Part shown: positions 26,413 through 35,147 of the stretch, piece after piece
Layout of the letters: each line of letters starts with the position of its first letter
Position numbering within the stretch: position 1 is the first letter of the stretch
Assembly (NCBI GenBank): GCA_022508985.1
Contig: JAFLUA010000006.1
Span: 1-64,000, forward strand
Source: Muribaculaceae bacterium
Lineage (GTDB): Bacteria > Bacteroidota > Bacteroidia > Bacteroidales > Muribaculaceae
DNA: 64,000 bases
Direction of reading: 5' to 3'
Program-made: the position numbers and the translations under genes
Notes under the pieces: model-generated
The model's database searches: none
What the model was told of the DNA's origin: nothing
What the model saw: only the letters and a program-made list of their open reading frames with translations

Positions 26413-29400
26413 TTATTTTTTATCTATTTCTTTTAGCAATTCGTCGACGGCGGCGCGTAGTTGTTGGTCGACGCCTTTAACTATCATTTCAGGTGCATTA
26501 GCTATTTTAATATCGGGCTCAAGTTGTTGATTTTCAAGGAAAGAGCCATTGGCCAAGCGATAGCCTACTACGGGTATGCCATAGACGAGTGTCGGGTCTT
26601 GCAGTGTGACCCAATTGACCGAAGTCATCGTTCCGGCAACGGGCATACCAACAAGTTTGCCAAGGCCGCGATTGCTATATACCCATGGCGTGCCGTGTGC
26701 ATTAGAGTAGCAGGCTTCGCTCATGAGCATAATCGACGGCTTGTTCCAGCGGCGTGACGGCATATCGCATGTTGCCTCTCCACGTATTTCTTGCGTGAAA
26801 TACTTTTTGCCGCTAAGCAACACTTCAATATCTTCGTGGAGGCGGCCTCCGCCGTTCCAACGGATGTCGATGACCACGCCTTCGCGGTCGTTATATTGGC
26901 CAAGCAGTTTGGAGTATGCTTTGCGGAATGAATCGTCGTCCATCGAAGAGAGGTGAACATAGCCCAAGCGACCGTTGGAAAGAACTTCTACATCATGTTC
27001 GCGCTGTTTCACCCAACGCTCGTAGAGCAGCGAGTTTTGAGCGCCTGAAGAAATAGGCCTAACAACCACGTCGCGGCTTGTGCCATCGACATCTTTGATG
27101 GTGACGAGAGTGCGTACTCCGGCCGCGTCGGTGAGCAGACGGTCGACAGGCATCTCGAAGCTAACGTCTTCGCCGTTTATCTTTTCAATAACGGCTCCGG
27201 GCGCGATGGCCGGGCTTATCTGAGCCAATGGACCTTTTGCGAGGACTTCGGCTATGAGGGCTCCCTTGCCGGTATAAGTCAAGTCGTATAGCACGCCCAA
27301 TGAGGCTGTGCGATCGGGGGCTGACACATCGCTCGAGCCACCATAGCGGCCTCCGGTATGGCTAACGTTTAGCTCGCCAAGCCACTCGCTGAGGAGCTCG
27401 GCAAAGTCGTAGTTGTTGTTGATGTGGGGGAGGAATTTGCGATAATCGGCGCTCATTGAGGCCCAATCGACACCATGCATGTCGGCGGTATAAAAACGCT
27501 CACGCTCTTCGCGCTCAACGTTGTCGAACATATAAGCACGCTCTGCAGCAGGGTCGAGAGTCTTCTGTGCGCGATAGCTTATGGGTTTAACCTTTGAGCC
27601 AAAAGTGTTTAGCGATGAGCCAAAGAGAAACATATTCTTGCCGTCGGGTGTGATGTCAAATCGAGCCGAGGCGTCGGAGTGCTTGCGCTCCATTGAGAGG
27701 TCGCCTTCTTCGAGGTCGAGTTTCCAAATGAAGGCACCTTCATCGGCTGACGAGATGAAATAGAGCGTTTTGCCATCTTTATCAACAATTGCATCATTGA
27801 GGTCGGTCGACATCGGTGTTATGCGCATCTGGCGGTCGCTAAGACCCTCAAGTTCAACTACTATATTCTTTTCTTCTTTTGCGTCTTTGTCGGCTTTTTT
27901 GTCGTCCTTATCGGCTTTTTTCGCTTTCTTTTCGCTGTCAAGTTTTTTGTCGAGGATTTCTTGTTCTTCTTTGTTCAAGCGGAACCGGTCGTAAGCTTCA
28001 CGATTTAGAAATACGAAGTAAACGTCCATTTGCGAGCCCCATGAGGCATGGTTGCGCATGCCGGCACGTTCGCTCATAAATGCGATAGCGTTGCCGTCCA
28101 TTATCCAACGCGGATTTTCATCGAAATACCCGCTATTGGTGATATTGGTGAGGCTGGCATCGTCAACGTTGATGATAGCAATATCGGTATAAGGGTCGTG
28201 CTTGCGGTCGACAATTTCAAGCGCTATCCATTTAGAATCGGGCGACCAACGGTAGTTGAAACCTCCCGTGCGGTGACGGAAAGTAGAGCCATCGGTTAGC
28301 TGTGTCACCTTCTTGGAGTCGAGGTCCATAACACACAGTTTATTGCGGTCGAGGATAAAACCGAGTTTTTTGCCGTCGGGCGAAACTTCGGGCACCGTGC
28401 GCTCGTGTTTGTCTGCTTTGAAGACGGGCTCTTCCGATATTACGGTGGCATGTGCGAAGTCGGGTTCGTCGGCCGATTTTTTGAAAGTGGCACGATAGAT
28501 GTTATAACGTCCGTCGCGCTCCGATTCATAGTAAAGGGTGCTGTCATTACCCCAAACGACATCTCTCTCAGCCTCGGCTGTATTTGAAATTTGCTTAGTA
28601 GTGGCATATTCGACAGATGTTACGTAGACGTCGCCACGATATGTGAAAGCTACCTGTTTGCCGTCGGGCGATGCTGTAGCACCTTTTGCGCCGCGAGTAG
28701 CTGTCAACTTTTCTATTTCATCGGGGAAGTCGGCGTTGATAGAGATGTTAACTTTTACGGGTTTGGCCTCTGCGTTAGCCATAGTGTATATTTCACCATC
28801 GTAGGTAAAAGCTAAAGTGCCATTGTTGGCGCGGCTCAAGAAACGTACGGGGTGCTTCTTAAAGCCGGTTAGAGCCTTGGCCTGTGAGGGGTCGGCCTTC
28901 GGTGCGCGGTATACGTTAAGCGATTTTTGAGGTGCACGTTCACTGATGAAATACAGATAGTCGCCGGCATCGATAGGGTCAAGGTCTTCGCCGGGAGTAT
29001 TAATAAGTTGTTCGTGGGTCCCGTTTTCGGGCGTGTAACGCCATATATCGCGTGTTACCGACGATGTGTGGTGCTTGCGCCAAGTGTCTTCAAAGCCCTT
29101 TACGTCTTGATATACAAAACTTTTTCCATCCGGGGCCCAAGAGATAGCCCTTGCGGGGGTGGCTATCAATTGTGTAGGAGCTCCTCCGGTTACAGGCACA
29201 GAGTATACCTCGGTCATTCTCCCCGACGGGAACAGGGCACTCTCAGCCGGGTCTTGTATTGCAGCAGAGAACAACAACGATTTACCGTCGGGTGTAAAAG
29301 CTTCCGGTATTTCGGACGTGGAGTTGAACGTCAGTCGTTTCCATTGCGACGATTTGCCATCGGCATTTACGAGAAAAATATCGAAATTGCCATAGCGGTC

Positions 29401-29643
29401 CGATGTAAATGCAAGTTGCTTGCTGTCGGGGCTCCATATGGGAGTGGCTTCGTAGGTGGGTTGCGACGTGATACGAGTGGCTTCGCCTCCCGATACCGGA
29501 ACGGTAAAAATATCACCTTTATACGTGAATGCTATTTTGCTCCCGTCGGGTGATATCTTAGCATCGCGAAGCCACAAAGGAGCGGCATATACCGATAGTG
29601 ATGTTGCCGCCAGCAGCAAGGCAATGAAAATAGACTTTTTCAT
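26413..29643 (-). CDS. Tricorn-like S41 protease with beta-propellers and PDZ domain, exported
   Basis: A 1076-residue protein. I start at 29643 ('MKKSIFIALLLAATSLSVYA', a clear signal peptide) and not 29688. The N-terminal half has PD40-type propeller blades repeating 'SPDGKxxAF' up to about residue 480 and a second set after a Lys/Asp-rich linker (about 555-590). A PDZ domain (about 790-850) and the S41 core follow. The nucleophile is likely Ser980 in 'SEACYSNAHGTPW', and 'GELNVSHTGG' supplies the histidine. The length matches archaeal Tricorn (about 1070), but this one is exported, so it probably degrades peptides in the periplasm. Confidence 0.88.
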   Translation of the reverse strand: MKKSIFIALLLAATSLSVYAAPLWLRDAKISPDGSKIAFTYKGDIFTVPVSGGEATRITSQPTYEATPIWSPDSKQLAFTSDRYGNFDIFLVNADGKSSQWKRLTFNSTSEIPEAFTPDGKSLLFSAAIQDPAESALFPSGRMTEVYSVPVTGGAPTQLIATPARAISWAPDGKSFVYQDVKGFEDTWRKHHTSSVTRDIWRYTPENGTHEQLINTPGEDLDPIDAGDYLYFISERAPQKSLNVYRAPKADPSQAKALTGFKKHPVRFLSRANNGTLAFTYDGEIYTMANAEAKPVKVNISINADFPDEIEKLTATRGAKGATASPDGKQVAFTYRGDVYVTSVEYATTKQISNTAEAERDVVWGNDSTLYYESERDGRYNIYRATFKKSADEPDFAHATVISEEPVFKADKHERTVPEVSPDGKKLGFILDRNKLCVMDLDSKKVTQLTDGSTFRHRTGGFNYRWSPDSKWIALEIVDRKHDPYTDIAIINVDDASLTNITNSGYFDENPRWIMDGNAIAFMSERAGMRNHASWGSQMDVYFVFLNREAYDRFRLNKEEQEILDKKLDSEKKAKKADKDDKKADKDAKEEKNIVVELEGLSDRQMRITPMSTDLNDAIVDKDGKTLYFISSADEGAFIWKLDLEEGDLSMERKHSDASARFDITPDGKNMFLFGSSLNTFGSKVKPISYRAQKTLDPAAERAYMFDNVEREERERFYTADMHGVDWASMSADYRKFLPHINNNYDFAELLSEWLGELNVSHTGGRYGGSSDVSAPDRTASLGVLYDLTYTGKGALIAEVLAKGPLAQISPAIAPGAVIEKINGEDVSFEMPVDRLLTDAAGVRTLVTIKDVDGTSRDVVVRPISSGAQNSLLYERWVKQREHDVEVLSNGRLGYVHLSSMDDDSFRKAYSKLLGQYNDREGVVIDIRWNGGGRLHEDIEVLLSGKKYFTQEIRGEATCDMPSRRWNKPSIMLMSEACYSNAHGTPWVYSNRGLGKLVGMPVAGTMTSVNWVTLQDPTLVYGIPVVGYRLANGSFLENQQLEPDIKIANAPEMIVKGVDQQLRAAVDELLKEIDKK

Positions 29644-29682
29644 AGTTATGTAGTAAATAAGTAATACAAAATAAGAGTTTGA

Positions 29683-29717
29683 AGCCAAAAAAGTTATTTT
29701 TTATACTATTTTTGGCT
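29683..29717 (-). promoter_or_regulatory. Stem-loop at the 5' end of the protease mRNA
   Basis: AGCCAAAAA (29683-29691) and TTTTTGGCT (29709-29717) form a perfect 9-bp stem with a 17-base loop, starting just after the expected transcription start. Confidence 0.45.
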
Positions 29718-29726
29718 CATTTTTTG

Positions 29727-29734
29727 CAAAGATA
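29727..29734 (-). promoter_or_regulatory. -7 element for the Tricorn-like protease gene
   Basis: The minus strand reads TATCTTTG, 83 bases before the start codon. A TTTA lies about 21 bases upstream, a weak match to the -33 box. Confidence 0.5.
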
Positions 29735-29785
29735 GATAAAAATCGTGATATTTTTAAACCCTATACTAAAAATTGTCTGCAAAAT

Positions 29786-29852
29786 CTACAGGAATAGGGG
29801 CAAGGAAAAGGAGCAAAAGGGGTAATGAATGGATAAAAGCTCTTGCCTGTAG
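29786..29852. repeat. Interrupted inverted repeat in the divergent spacer
   Basis: The spacer 29735-29981 holds no gene I can support. CTACAGG (29786-29792) and, after seven more bases, GCAAG are matched in reverse by CTTGCCTGTAG (29842-29852). No ORF, tRNA or known element overlaps it. Confidence 0.35.
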
Positions 29853-29931
29853 AATCGGCCACTTTCCAGGTTTGCTTAATGGGAAATAAGAATAAAGCTG
29901 TGTATTAGGTGCGATATAAACGGATTTTGAT

Positions 29932-29939
29932 TAACTTTG
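29932..29939 (+). promoter_or_regulatory. -7 element for the methyltransferase gene
   Basis: TAACTTTG lies 42 bases before the ATG at 29982. No convincing -33 box is seen. Confidence 0.4.
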
Positions 29940-29981
29940 CGCTCATAAATCAATTATGAAAGCAATATTTAGCATTATATC

Positions 29982-30683
29982 ATGGCAAAAGCATTTGATG
30001 AATACGCAGAAAAATACGACGCTTGGTTTCTTGAAAATTCCAACGTACTATATTCGGAAGTAAAACTTGTAGCTCGTTGTCTTCGCGACGCCGGGCGCAC
30101 ATTCTCGGTGGGCTGTGGTAGCGGCCTGTTTGAACTTATACTTCGCCGCGAATACAATATTTCTGTCGATGAAGGGCTTGAACCTTCCGTCGCTATGGCA
30201 GAAATAGCTCGCAAACGAGGCATGAAGGTAGCGGTCACTACGGCTGAAGATCACGATTTTGGCAGCGAAAGCTATGACACCATTCTCCTTAATGGCACTC
30301 CGAGTTATATTACCGATCTTGGTGCCGTACTTCGTAAATGCTACAACGCACTTCGACCCGGTGGCCGCATTGTCGTTATCGACGTGCCTAAAGAGAGTAG
30401 CTATGGCATTCTCTACAACCTTGCAAAGTCGGTCGGAACATGGGATGATATATTGCTGAAAGGTTGCTATCCGCCAAATCCCTATCCTATCGAGTTTGTC
30501 AATGCGGCAAACTGGCGCACGACGGCCGAAAAGGTCGACCTAATGCATAAGGCCGGATTCTGCGACCTGGAGTATGCACAAACGCTCACTCATCATCCGC
30601 TCTACTCAAATAACTTTTTGGAAGAGCCAAGCGATGGCTACGAGCGCGGCGATTATGTGGCTGTTACAGGATACAAAAAATAG
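29982..30683 (+). CDS. Class I SAM-dependent methyltransferase
   Basis: A 233-residue soluble enzyme. The SAM-binding glycine motif is 'FSVGCGSGLFELIL' (about residues 39-52). 'YDTILLNGTPSYI' (motif II) and 'LRPGGRIVVIDVPKES' (post-II) follow in the correct order, as in UbiE/Coq5-like and other small-molecule methyltransferases. The C-terminal part ('GFCDLEYAQTLTHHP') closes the fold. The substrate cannot be told. The gene is monocistronic, with its own -7 element and a strong terminator 10 bases past the stop. Confidence 0.82.
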   Translation: MAKAFDEYAEKYDAWFLENSNVLYSEVKLVARCLRDAGRTFSVGCGSGLFELILRREYNISVDEGLEPSVAMAEIARKRGMKVAVTTAEDHDFGSESYDTILLNGTPSYITDLGAVLRKCYNALRPGGRIVVIDVPKESSYGILYNLAKSVGTWDDILLKGCYPPNPYPIEFVNAANWRTTAEKVDLMHKAGFCDLEYAQTLTHHPLYSNNFLEEPSDGYERGDYVAVTGYKK

Positions 30684-30693
30684 CAAATAAAAA

Positions 30694-30733
30694 GGCGACG
30701 AGCTCGGTGTTGAGTCTCGTCGCCGTTTGGTTT
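30694..30733 (+). terminator. Rho-independent terminator after the methyltransferase gene
   Basis: GGCGACGAG (30694-30702) and CTCGTCGCC (30716-30724) form a perfect 9-bp stem with a 13-base loop, followed by GTTTGGTTT. Confidence 0.75.
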
Positions 30734-30794
30734 GAGCTACAGGTGGTGTTGTGCTCTATTTTAGTCTTATTGTATTAGAGTAGATGGAGTAGCT

Positions 30795-31841
30795 TTACAT
30801 TATCATTATTGTGAGTATTATAGCTATAGCGGCGAGCATAATCGAGGAAATTATTAATGTTATTAATAAGGTTTTTGATATGGGCTTGAGCGAAAATATT
30901 GCCGAGATGCAGCCATAGGTAATGCTCCCTAAAATAGTGACGGCAAGAAGGAGCCATGTCAGAATCGCGCAAATAATCCCTGAGGAGAAATCTAAGCCCA
31001 TGTTGTTAAGGCCTGCGGGGTTGTCTGTAATGAGATATGCGAGGGTGCAACCCGAGATAGACAGAAATCCCAGAAGGCTCCCTATCGTGGCAATGCCTAC
31101 AATCAGTCCTACGATGCCTATAATGCCCTTGCCTATAATGGATAGTATATTGCTGAGATAGTTGACATCTTCTTTGTAGGGTGGTGGTAATGTGCCCGCC
31201 TCGGCCATGATAGTTTGGCCTACGGTATCAACGTTTATCGGCGTGCCATTCATTTGCAAGAGCTGTCGGGGTGTCAGCGCCGGTGGTATTATCATCCATG
31301 CTATCAAGTAGATGATGATAAATGGATATACTTTGATGAAAGAGGCGAGGGCAAATATGAGCACTATAAACAAAATGCGCATAATATTGGCATTCCAACC
31401 TAAGTAGGCCGCCAATCCGCTGAATACGCCGCCGAAAACCTTGTTTTTGACATTGCGATACAGCTTTTTATCCGACGGTAGGTTGAAACTGATAAAAGGT
31501 TTGTTGCCCGGTGTTTCATCACCGCCTTTCTGCTCTTGGTCGTGTGCTTGTGGCGATTCAGCTTTTTCTTCTTGGTCGCTATTATCCGACAAGTCTTCCG
31601 GGCGGCCCATTGTTTCGATCACTTTTTCAACATCAGAGAGAACGATTACGCCGGTACCGTTAGTTGTTTTCTCGTTGAAATGTTCTCTGATGCGGCTTTC
31701 GATATCGCCGACTATTTCTTCGCCTTCGGCACCCGTAAAAGTTATTTTCAGTTGGTGCAGATAGTTTTGTAGCAACAAGAAGGCGTCTTCGTCGATATAG
31801 AATATCTGGCCGTCAACGTTGGAGGGGTATGTGCGTTTCAT
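30795..31841 (-). CDS. PspC-domain membrane protein with a long soluble N-terminal region
   Basis: A 348-residue protein. The first 130 residues are soluble and acidic and contain a conserved-looking segment ('YPSNVDGQIFYIDEDAF') with a charged low-complexity linker. A PspC domain follows (about 135-200, 'NKVFGGVFSGLAAYLGW', then hydrophobic segments), and the C-terminal half has three or more membrane spans. PspC proteins sense or respond to envelope stress. The start codon overlaps the stop of the PadR regulator gene (ATGA), so both are made from one PadR-controlled transcript. Confidence 0.85.
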   Translation of the reverse strand: MKRTYPSNVDGQIFYIDEDAFLLLQNYLHQLKITFTGAEGEEIVGDIESRIREHFNEKTTNGTGVIVLSDVEKVIETMGRPEDLSDNSDQEEKAESPQAHDQEQKGGDETPGNKPFISFNLPSDKKLYRNVKNKVFGGVFSGLAAYLGWNANIMRILFIVLIFALASFIKVYPFIIIYLIAWMIIPPALTPRQLLQMNGTPINVDTVGQTIMAEAGTLPPPYKEDVNYLSNILSIIGKGIIGIVGLIVGIATIGSLLGFLSISGCTLAYLITDNPAGLNNMGLDFSSGIICAILTWLLLAVTILGSITYGCISAIFSLKPISKTLLITLIISSIMLAAIAIILTIMIM

Positions 31842-32176
31842 ATAGATTGAGATTTGTTAATGAGATGAGTAACGGTGAGGCTCATTTCTTCCCAGGAGTT
31901 TTTCAGCTGTTCGAGAAATTCAGTGCCGTTAGGGGTTATGGTGTAGTATTTGCGTGGAGGCCCTGATGTCGATTCTTCCCATCGGTAAGCCAGCAAACCG
32001 TCGTTTTTGAGCCTCGTAAGAAGAGGGTAGAGAGTCCCTTCCATTACTATGAGGTGAGCTTCTTTCATCTCTGTAATGATTTCGGAGGCGTAGGCATCGC
32101 GACGGCTCAGGAGCAGCAGCACGCAAAACTCCAGCATCCCTTTTCGCATTTGCGATTTTAGATTGTCGATGTTCAT
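31838..32176 (-). CDS. PadR-family transcriptional regulator
   Basis: A 112-residue winged-helix regulator. 'MRKGMLEFCVLLLLSRRDAYASEI' and 'VMEGTLYPLLTRLKNDGLLAYRWEES' followed by 'PPRKYYTITPNG' are the PadR helix-turn-helix and wing. A short C-terminal dimerisation helix follows. It heads a two-gene operon with the PspC protein, overlapping it by 4 bases. A perfect 9-bp-armed palindrome lies exactly on the -33 element of its promoter, so it very probably represses its own operon. The inducing signal is unknown. Confidence 0.9.
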   Translation of the reverse strand: MNIDNLKSQMRKGMLEFCVLLLLSRRDAYASEIITEMKEAHLIVMEGTLYPLLTRLKNDGLLAYRWEESTSGPPRKYYTITPNGTEFLEQLKNSWEEMSLTVTHLINKSQSI

Positions 32177-32227
32177 TGCTATAGTTTTAGATTGTAGATA
32201 TTAGAGGGCGCCTTTTCTTTTACGCTG

Positions 32228-32269
32228 CAAAGTTATACACTTATAAAGTACTATGCAATACATAGTACT
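32228..32269 (-). promoter_or_regulatory. Promoter and overlapping PadR operator
   Basis: The -7 box TAACTTTG (32228-32235) and the -33 box TATTG (32256-32260) are 20 bases apart on the minus strand. AGTACTATG (32247-32255) and CATAGTACT (32261-32269) are perfect inverted arms, and their 5-base spacer is the -33 box itself. Confidence 0.75.
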
Positions 32270-32350
32270 ATTTTTAACATAGATTAACATCACGAGTGTA
32301 GCGATATCGCGTTCTCACTTTAAGGAACGCGCACACGCGGATGATTGCTA

Positions 32351-33829
32351 TCAGAATCGGAAATAAATAAAGGGAGCGACGTCGGCGGTACGCAATTCGA
32401 GCACGAGTTGCACTGTTGCCATAAAGATTAGCAACTTAATAATCCACGGCGCCATTACAAAAATATCGGTAGCCAATTCCCGGAAGTGTGTCGGAAGAGC
32501 GTGCGCAATTATAATAACGAGTATTAATACCACCCACGTAAGGCGCGCTGAGACAAAGGCTGGAATATAGTCAAGAGAAAAATCTTTGAATACGGCGCAG
32601 ATAATATCAATGGCGTCATTCCACGAGTCGGCACGGAAAAACACCCACAATGTCGCTACGAAAGCGATCGTCAAGAGCCACGATACAGTCTTTACAATCC
32701 AATAGTCGGGGATGCGAGCAAGCCATGGTTTCGATGCTTTATGTATTGCCAAGCCAACACCATGCATTGCACCCCAGAAAACGAATTTCCATGCTGCTCC
32801 ATGCCATAATCCGCCAATCAGCATCGTGGCAAAATTATTTACATAGGTTCGTAGTGTGCCTTTGCGGTTACCACCGAGGGGTATGTAGATATAGTCGCGG
32901 AGCCATGTCGACAATGAAATGTGCCAGCGTCGCCAAAAATCGGTAAGGTTGCGCGACTTATACGGGAAATTGAAGTTTTGGGCTAATTCAAATCCCATAA
33001 TATATGCGATGCCGATAGCCATATCGGAGTATCCCGAGAAGTCGCAGTAGATCTGCATTGTATAGCCGATAATACCCATAAGGGTCTCAAAGCCGCTGTA
33101 AGCTCCCGGGGCGTTGAAAATCAAATCGTTATATTGTGCTATATAGTCGGCTATAACAGCTTTTTTTATAACGCCGAGAATGATAAGCCAAAGGCCTGTG
33201 TAAAGCTCGGTGCGTGTGGCTTGATGATTGCGGTGTATCTGTGGCAAGAAATAATCGGCACGGACAATAGGGCCGGCCACAAGAGCAGGGAAAAAGGATA
33301 GAAAGAAAGCATATTCGAGCCATGTGTCGGTGGGTGCTACTCGTTGCTTATAGACGTCGACAATATAGCTTACCGACTGAAATGTATAGAATGAAATGCC
33401 GACAGGTAGAATGATGTCAAGCGGTTGAAAATTGCTTCCGACAAGAGCATTTACGTTCCATAAGAAGAAGTTAGCATATTTGAAATAAGCCAATATGCCT
33501 AATGAGCCAATAAGAGATAGAACGACGCAAAGTTTTCGTTTACGGCGGCTCATGCCCGGACGGCTCATTATTCGTGATAGCGTCCAATCGAAAATCGACG
33601 TCGCCAATAGCATGAGCACAAATATGCCGCTGCTTTTATAATAGAAATATAGGCTGAATGCTACGACAAACGCAATCATTTGCCAACGGTTACGGCGCAA
33701 CAAGCCATATATCGGCATGAATATTAAGAACAAAGCCCAAAAAGTGCCCGACGAAAATAGCATAGGTTTGTCGGGCGTGTATGAGAGTAACTCGGCGATA
33801 TTGGTGAGAATGTCGCTGATAGAAGGCAT
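32351..33829 (-). CDS. MBOAT-family O-acyltransferase (AlgI/DltB-like)
   Basis: A 492-residue integral membrane protein with about ten or more spans. The family signature with the active-site histidine is seen in 'MLIGGLWHGAAWKFVFWGAMHG', and 'NLTDFWRRWHISLSTWLRDYIYIPLGG' is the AlgI hallmark. MBOAT proteins move an acetyl group across the membrane onto a polysaccharide. The gene lies 5 bases after an SGNH-hydrolase-like gene that would be the periplasmic partner, as AlgJ/AlgX is for AlgI. It is the last gene of the pyrE-led operon. Confidence 0.93.
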   Translation of the reverse strand: MPSISDILTNIAELLSYTPDKPMLFSSGTFWALFLIFMPIYGLLRRNRWQMIAFVVAFSLYFYYKSSGIFVLMLLATSIFDWTLSRIMSRPGMSRRKRKLCVVLSLIGSLGILAYFKYANFFLWNVNALVGSNFQPLDIILPVGISFYTFQSVSYIVDVYKQRVAPTDTWLEYAFFLSFFPALVAGPIVRADYFLPQIHRNHQATRTELYTGLWLIILGVIKKAVIADYIAQYNDLIFNAPGAYSGFETLMGIIGYTMQIYCDFSGYSDMAIGIAYIMGFELAQNFNFPYKSRNLTDFWRRWHISLSTWLRDYIYIPLGGNRKGTLRTYVNNFATMLIGGLWHGAAWKFVFWGAMHGVGLAIHKASKPWLARIPDYWIVKTVSWLLTIAFVATLWVFFRADSWNDAIDIICAVFKDFSLDYIPAFVSARLTWVVLILVIIIAHALPTHFRELATDIFVMAPWIIKLLIFMATVQLVLELRTADVAPFIYFRF

Positions 33830-33834
33830 TGTCG

Positions 33835-34635
33835 TTATTGCTCGCTTGGTTGATGTACAAAAATTCGTTTAGCCTTGCCAGCGCTCTTTTCTGGCACCTC
33901 TAAAAGGATTGGGTGTAGCGCGTGCTGAGGCATCCATCGGGCAACGCTATCAAGCCATTCTGCAGCGGAGGTGCGTGTCGGATGGGCACCATCTTTCGAT
34001 CGCTCAAACGACATGCCGTTGCTGAGGAAGAAGGCACCTTCGGGCGTGTTAGACTTTATAAGGTCGTTAATACCGGTGTCATCTTTCCAGTTTGGCGGGC
34101 CAATCCACACATAAGGTATAGTGTCGATATCGGCTAATATCTTTTTTACATATTTATCGCGTTTCTTCGCTATGTCGCTTACGAATAGTTCGTTAGAGCC
34201 TAAGCAGATAAATATATAAGAAGGGTTTAGTCGGTTGATATACGATTTTAGCTTGTCGGATTTACCCCACACCTCCGATGTTGAGCTATACCACATCACC
34301 GTGTACAGCGTGTGCCCGTTTTTGTCGGCATAAGCGGCAAGGCGTGGCCCGAGACCTTCGAGCATGGAATCGCCTACAAGCATTATTATCTGGGCGGTAG
34401 AGTCGCACGGCACAGGAAAAATCGACTCGGGTTTGTCGATATCGGGCACTGTAAAACAGGTGTCGCCATCGAGGTCGAAATTTTCGATTTCACTTTGGCC
34501 AAATATGCCATCGTATATTTCCGACGATTTTAATTGATGACCGGCTATCTCGGGTAAATCGAAAGCCGAACTAACGGCAAAGGCAACAAAGGCCGTCAGT
34601 AACAGGAGCCATAGCGCGATATAATGCTTGTTCAT
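33835..34635 (-). CDS. Membrane-anchored SGNH-fold esterase/acetyltransferase, MBOAT partner
   Basis: A 266-residue protein with one N-terminal membrane segment (about 6-24) and a periplasmic SGNH domain. Ser90 in 'LVGDSMLEG' is block I, 'CLGSNEL' is block III, and Asp215/His218 in 'SKDGAHPT' complete the triad. With the MBOAT gene 5 bases downstream, the pair most likely O-acetylates an exported glycan, by analogy with AlgI-AlgJ and DltB-DltD. It follows the Rieske-like lipoprotein gene by 2 bases. Confidence 0.82.
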   Translation of the reverse strand: MNKHYIALWLLLLTAFVAFAVSSAFDLPEIAGHQLKSSEIYDGIFGQSEIENFDLDGDTCFTVPDIDKPESIFPVPCDSTAQIIMLVGDSMLEGLGPRLAAYADKNGHTLYTVMWYSSTSEVWGKSDKLKSYINRLNPSYIFICLGSNELFVSDIAKKRDKYVKKILADIDTIPYVWIGPPNWKDDTGINDLIKSNTPEGAFFLSNGMSFERSKDGAHPTRTSAAEWLDSVARWMPQHALHPILLEVPEKSAGKAKRIFVHQPSEQ

Positions 34636-34637
34636 AA

Positions 34638-35147
34638 TTAATTTCTAACTATAATATAGGTGCCGACATGACCGGTCTCAACGCGGTAGCGCCGCAATGC
34701 ATATCCTTTGGCGGCTGCTTCGCCGCTCACAGGATGCCCCGTGAGCGAAAATACGTTGAAACGACTACCACACACAGGGCATTCGGCAAGATACTCGGCC
34801 TCGGTGTTGATAAAAAGACGCGTTTCTTTATGCCGTTCGACGGGGCACGCCAGGTCGTAGGCTTGTGGATTGCCAAGCACATCGGCTACGAGGAGTACGC
34901 CACCGAAGCCCGTATATGTCATTTCGGTGTAGGGATAGTTTGACGGTTCTCTTTTTTCTCTGATAAAATTCCTCCAAGTGAGGGCCCCCGACACTCCGTA
35001 GATATCCCAGTCGGAAACGGTTGAAAAACTAATGTTTACGGGGTGTACGGGTATACGGTCGTCGTCGAGCGTGTCGCATCCATGTAATACGATAGCCGCC
35101 ACGAGAGCGGCGGCTATGATATTTTTATGTGATAACGATTTAAGCAA
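34638..35147 (-). CDS. Lipoprotein with a Rieske-like fold but non-canonical cysteine ligands
   Basis: I start at TTG 35147, which overlaps the stop of the upstream gene. It places the lipobox 'VLHGC' at residue 24 after 'LLKSLSHKN' and a hydrophobic stretch. The ATG at 35201 in the track would overlap the upstream gene by 62 bases and bury the signal peptide. The C-terminal half has Rieske-like spacing: 'YDLACPVERH' (Cys101) and 'AECPVCGSRFNV' (Cys123, Cys126), then 'GHPVSGEAA'. The histidines of the usual CxH...CxxH cluster are missing. Possible roles are metal binding or a structural domain; function is unknown. The start is not certain. Confidence 0.65.
   Translation of the reverse strand: MLKSLSHKNIIAAALVAAIVLHGCDTLDDDRIPVHPVNISFSTVSDWDIYGVSGALTWRNFIREKREPSNYPYTEMTYTGFGGVLLVADVLGNPQAYDLACPVERHKETRLFINTEAEYLAECPVCGSRFNVFSLTGHPVSGEAAAKGYALRRYRVETGHVGTYIIVRN

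Noticed and set aside
28927-29553. 208-residue plus-strand ORF
   Set aside because: It is entirely antisense to the Tricorn-like protease gene, which has repeated motifs and a signal peptide. Its translation shows no domain pattern.
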